Assembly (NCBI GenBank): GCA_905215575.1
Contig: CAJMQV010000084.1
Coordinates: 1-7,921 of the forward strand
Direction: 5' to 3'
DNA length: 7,921 bases
From: an uncultured bacterium
Lineage (GTDB): Bacteria; Bacteroidota; Bacteroidia; Bacteroidales; Bacteroidaceae
A model generated the notes under the pieces. That model was not told the origin of the DNA. It made no database searches and saw only the letters and a list, made by a program, of their open reading frames with translations. Positions 5,387-7,921 of this stretch are shown here, piece after piece. The position numbers were made by a program, and so were the translations under genes. Each line of letters starts with the position of its first letter. Position 1 is the first letter of the stretch.

Positions 5387-6694
5387 TTAAAGAACCGTTG
5401 CATATAAATCAAAAGCATCAGAGGCAGTAATTTTAACCTGATAAAAATTACCGATCTCCAATTCGCCTTCAGATACAGGAATCAACACTTCCGGATCCAC
5501 TTCCGGAGAGTCAAACTCGGTTCGTCCAATATAATAATCACCTTCAATACGGTCGATAATCACCTTAAGAGTCTGCCCTACTTTCTGCTGAGACAGCTCC
5601 TCAGATATATCCTGCTGTAAAGCCATCAATACATCCAAACGATGTTCTTTTACCTCTTGAGGTATATCATCTTCATAATGCTCTGCAGAATAAGTACCTT
5701 CTTCTTCCGAATAAGCAAACGCTCCCATGCGGTCGAATCGTGCCCACTTTACAAATTCAAGCAATTCGGCAAACTCCTTTTCACCTTCTCCGGGATGTCC
5801 CACCATCAAAGTAGTACGCAAATGAATACCCGGTACTTCTGCTCGCATCTTTTCAATCAACTGATAAGTCTGCTCTGATGTTACATGACGGCGCATTTTC
5901 TCAAGTACCGAATCGCTGATATGCTGCAAAGCTATATCCAAATACTTACATACATTATCCCGCTCACGCATCACCCGCAACAAATCCTCTGGAAAATGAG
6001 CCGGATAAGCATAATGTAATCGGATCCACTCCACTCCCGGGATATCGGAAATGCACTCTATCAATTCCGGCAGCATCTGTTTCTGATACAGATCCACTCC
6101 GTAATAAGTCAACTCCTGGGCAATTACCTGAAACTCCTTCACACCTTTAGCAACCAGTCCACGAACTTCCTCTACGATTTCTTCCATCGGGCGTGACTGA
6201 TGCTTTCCGGTAATAATAGGAATGGCACAATAAGAGCAATGGCGATTGCAACCTTCGGAAATCTTCAAATAAGCATAATGCGACGGGGTAGTAATCTGAC
6301 GTTCCAGTTTCAATTCTTCACGGTAAGTCTTTCCCAAATCAGAAACGAGTTCCTTCCAATTAAACTTTCCGTAAAACTTGTCCACTTGTGGAATTTCCTC
6401 GCCAAGTTCCTTCAAATATCTCTCAGAAAGACATCCCATCACAAAGACCTTGCTCAACTGACCTTCTTCTTTGGCCTGACAACATTCCAGAATCATATTG
6501 ATGCTCTCTTCCTTGGCATCACCGATAAAGCCACATGTATTGATTACCACAATATCTCCTTCGAGTTTCTCGGCATCATGCGTCACTTCATAACCGTTTG
6601 CACGTAATTGTGTAATCAACTGCTCCGAATCCACCAGATTTTTTGAACAACCCAGTGTTATGATATCTATTTTATTTTTATTCAATGTACTCAT
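5387..6694 (-). CDS. rimO: Ribosomal protein S12 methylthiotransferase RimO (radical SAM)
   Basis: A 435-residue protein, close to the 441 of E. coli RimO. The N-terminal methylthiotransferase domain has three cluster cysteines in context: LGCSKNLVDSE (C16), NTCGFIGDAKEESI (C54) and VMGCLSERY (C88). The radical SAM core has EGCNRHCSYCAIP with C149, C153 and C156 as the CxxxCxxC ligands of the second [4Fe-4S] cluster. The C-terminal TRAM domain begins near residue 368, and SPEVD at 396-400 is typical of RimO. The enzyme adds a methylthio group to the beta carbon of a conserved aspartate of ribosomal protein S12 (D88 in E. coli), using S-adenosylmethionine. LGCSKNLVDSE and SPEVD favour RimO over the tRNA enzyme MiaB. 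The ATG at 6694 lies 11 bases after the ftsY stop, consistent with one transcript. The rps12 gene itself is not in the window. Confidence 0.97.
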   Translation of the reverse strand: MSTLNKNKIDIITLGCSKNLVDSEQLITQLRANGYEVTHDAEKLEGDIVVINTCGFIGDAKEESINMILECCQAKEEGQLSKVFVMGCLSERYLKELGEEIPQVDKFYGKFNWKELVSDLGKTYREELKLERQITTPSHYAYLKISEGCNRHCSYCAIPIITGKHQSRPMEEIVEEVRGLVAKGVKEFQVIAQELTYYGVDLYQKQMLPELIECISDIPGVEWIRLHYAYPAHFPEDLLRVMRERDNVCKYLDIALQHISDSVLEKMRRHVTSEQTYQLIEKMRAEVPGIHLRTTLMVGHPGEGEKEFAELLEFVKWARFDRMGAFAYSEEEGTYSAEHYEDDIPQEVKEHRLDVLMALQQDISEELSQQKVGQTLKVIIDRIEGDYYIGRTEFDSPEVDPEVLIPVSEGELEIGNFYQVKITASDAFDLYATVL

Positions 6695-6705
6695 TCAATC
6701 AGCAA

Positions 6706-7665
6706 CTATTTGTTTTCTCCAAAGAGTGAATTAACAAACTCTTTTCGATTAAAAGGCTGTAAATCTTCCATACCTTCACCCAAACCGATATAACGAACCG
6801 GAATCTTGAACTGGTCCGAGATGCCGATAACGACACCTCCCTTGGCTGTTCCATCCAATTTGGTAATAGCCATAGAAGTTACTTCCGTAGCAGCAGTAAA
6901 TTGTTTTGCTTGCTCAAAGGCATTCTGTCCGGTACTACCGTCGAGCACCAGCATAACATCATGAGGAGCATCAGGCACAACTTTCTGCATTACCCGTTTG
7001 ATTTTGGTAAGCTCGTCCATAAGTCCCTTTTTATTATGCAAACGTCCGGCCGTATCTATCAGCACGACATCAGCCTGATTAGCTACAGCAGAACTCAAGG
7101 TATCAAAAGCAACCGAAGCCGGATCGCTTCCCATCTTCTGCTTCACGATAGGCACTCCCACTCTTTCACTCCATATCACCAACTGCTCTACAGCTGCCGC
7201 ACGGAATGTATCTGCAGCACCGAGATAAACTTTCTTTCCCGCCTTTTTGAATTGATAAGCCAACTTTCCGATTGTAGTAGTCTTACCTACACCATTTACA
7301 CCCACTACCATAATCACATAAGGAGTCTTGGTTGCAGGCAGATCAAAACCTTCGGTATCATTAGTATTGTTTTCAGTCAGCAAGGAAGCGATTTCATCTC
7401 TCAGGATACCATTCAGTTCGCTTGTTGTGACATACTTATCCCTTGCCACACGCTCTTCTATGCGTTTGATAATATTCAGAGTTGTATCTACACCTACATC
7501 TGAAGTTACGAGCACCTCCTCCAAATTATCAAGCACCTCATCATCCACCTTAGACTTACCGGCAACGGCACGTGTAATCTTTCCGAAAAAACTTTCTTTT
7601 GTTTTTTCGAGTCCTTTGTCAAGCGATTCTTTCTTTTCTTTAGAGAAAAAGCTGAATAATCCCAT
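6706..7665 (-). CDS. ftsY: Signal recognition particle receptor FtsY
   Basis: A 319-residue SRP-type GTPase that docks SRP-ribosome complexes at the inner membrane for co-translational insertion. It has a short N-terminal region (MGLFSFFSKEKKES, amphipathic then charged) instead of the long acidic domain of E. coli FtsY, and a helical N domain at about 20-100. The G domain shows P-loop GVNGVGKT at 122-129, DTFRAAA at 152-158, DTAGR at 204-208, TKLD at 268-271 and GLGEGMEDLQPF at 294-305. The last motif and the lack of a C-terminal M domain separate it from Ffh. The ATG at 7665 has no Shine-Dalgarno, only an AT-rich leader. A strong terminator upstream means it probably needs its own promoter, and it appears to lead the block ftsY-rimO-HU-HU/LysM. 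The membrane-spanning product of the last gene could itself be an SRP/FtsY client, but nothing here shows that. Confidence 0.97.
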   Translation of the reverse strand: MGLFSFFSKEKKESLDKGLEKTKESFFGKITRAVAGKSKVDDEVLDNLEEVLVTSDVGVDTTLNIIKRIEERVARDKYVTTSELNGILRDEIASLLTENNTNDTEGFDLPATKTPYVIMVVGVNGVGKTTTIGKLAYQFKKAGKKVYLGAADTFRAAAVEQLVIWSERVGVPIVKQKMGSDPASVAFDTLSSAVANQADVVLIDTAGRLHNKKGLMDELTKIKRVMQKVVPDAPHDVMLVLDGSTGQNAFEQAKQFTAATEVTSMAITKLDGTAKGGVVIGISDQFKIPVRYIGLGEGMEDLQPFNRKEFVNSLFGENK

Positions 7666-7688
7666 AATAATAAATTTTAGTATTACTA

Positions 7689-7696
7689 CAAAGATA
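7689..7696 (-). promoter_or_regulatory. Candidate Bacteroides -7 promoter element for ftsY
   Basis: On the minus strand TATCTTTG matches the consensus TAnnTTTG exactly and lies 23 bases upstream of the ftsY ATG, implying a leader of about 15-20 bases. The nearest TTTG upstream (in the T-rich stretch at 7720-7725) is 23 bases away, a few bases more than the usual 19-20, so the -33 element is doubtful. Placement between a terminator and the first gene of a block favours a real promoter. Confidence 0.5.
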
Positions 7697-7751
7697 ATAT
7701 AAGATTTTCAATCCTTCTACAAAAAGTTCTGAAAATCTCCAATTTCTAAAC

Positions 7752-7782
7752 AAAAAGCCCCTTCTAGGAATCTAGAAGGGGC
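7752..7782 (-). terminator. Rho-independent terminator after the DUF4295 gene
   Basis: A perfect 11-bp stem, GCCCCTTCTAG (7772-7782) with CTAGAAGGGGC (7757-7767) read on the minus strand, closes a four-base loop and is followed on that strand by five T (7752-7756). It begins 13 bases beyond the stop codon at 7796-7798. Orientation of the T-tract shows it ends minus-strand transcription from the ribosomal-type operon to the right, isolating it from ftsY. Confidence 0.9.
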
Positions 7783-7795
7783 AAATTGCTGTTAT

Positions 7796-7921
7796 TTAGT
7801 TCTTGAAGAAGTCCTTGACTTGCTCGTTAGGAACCATCTGCTCATCAAAGATGTAAGCACCAGTCTTAGGGCTCTTTACCATCTTGATTACCTTTGTATA
7901 AGAACGTCCATCTGTTTTACC
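7796..7921 (-). CDS. DUF4295 small protein (partial, N-terminus beyond window)
   Basis: My translation of the minus strand gives 41 residues ending in a TAA at 7796: GRSYTKVIKMVKSPKTGAY, then IFDEQMVPNEQVKDFFKN. This matches the C-terminal part of the DUF4295 family, about 50 residues in full, which is confined to Bacteroidota and normally encoded after rpmB (L28) and rpmG (L33) and before ftsY. The small basic product and that gene order suggest a ribosome-associated protein. From memory, a Bacteroidota-specific ribosomal protein named bL38 was found in a Flavobacterium johnsoniae ribosome structure; this could be the same family, but I cannot confirm the link here. Codons are those of a well-expressed gene (many AAG, GTT, CGT). 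The missing start and upstream genes lie beyond 7921. Confidence 0.88.
   Translation of the reverse strand, partial: GKTDGRSYTKVIKMVKSPKTGAYIFDEQMVPNEQVKDFFKN

Noticed and set aside
5387..6694. Identification as the tRNA methylthiotransferase MiaB
   Set aside because: LGCSKNLVDSE at the N-terminus and SPEVD in the TRAM domain are RimO features.
6901..7503. 200-residue plus-strand open frame
   Set aside because: It is wholly antisense to the conserved GTPase core of ftsY and has no family signature.

Overview
The window looks like a chromosomal segment of a Bacteroidota bacterium, most likely Bacteroides or a close relative. The evidence is gene content (a bat aerotolerance cluster and a DUF4295 gene beside ftsY), promoter-like sequences of the TTTG/TAnnTTTG type, and generally weak Shine-Dalgarno sites. 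No species is named because the sequence alone does not support one. Every gene I accept lies on the minus strand, so transcription runs from high to low coordinates. No RNA genes, insertion sequences, CRISPR arrays or phage genes were seen. No gene-free stretch exceeds 300 bases; the largest gaps are 3516-3661 and 7666-7795.

The window falls into three transcriptional blocks. (1) 7796-7921 is the 3' end of a small Bacteroidota-specific gene (DUF4295 family), which usually closes a ribosomal protein L28/L33 operon. A strong terminator at 7752-7782 follows it. (2) 7665 down to 3662 is a tightly spaced run: ftsY (SRP receptor), rimO (ribosomal protein S12 methylthiotransferase), a small HU/IHF-family protein with a TTG start, and a 475-residue membrane protein. 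That protein joins an N-terminal HU/IHF-type DNA-binding domain, a long acidic linker, one transmembrane helix and a C-terminal LysM domain. The run has a candidate promoter at 7689-7696 and ends at an AT-rich hairpin at 3598-3635. (3) 3515 down to 1 is the start of a bat operon: a MoxR AAA+ ATPase, a DUF58 protein, a two-TM BatD-like protein and the N-terminal half of BatA, which is cut by the window edge. A well-spaced Bacteroides-type promoter sits at 3555-3586.

Block 2 joins protein targeting, ribosome modification and nucleoid proteins. Block 3 encodes the MoxR/DUF58/von Willebrand A system, thought to be a chaperone-like complex in the cell envelope. The most notable item is the HU-TM-LysM protein. 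Its predicted layout would place a DNA-binding domain in the cytoplasm and a peptidoglycan-binding domain in the periplasm on one chain, a possible physical link between chromosome and cell wall. The gene directly upstream, four bases away, encodes a second HU-family protein that could be its dimer partner.
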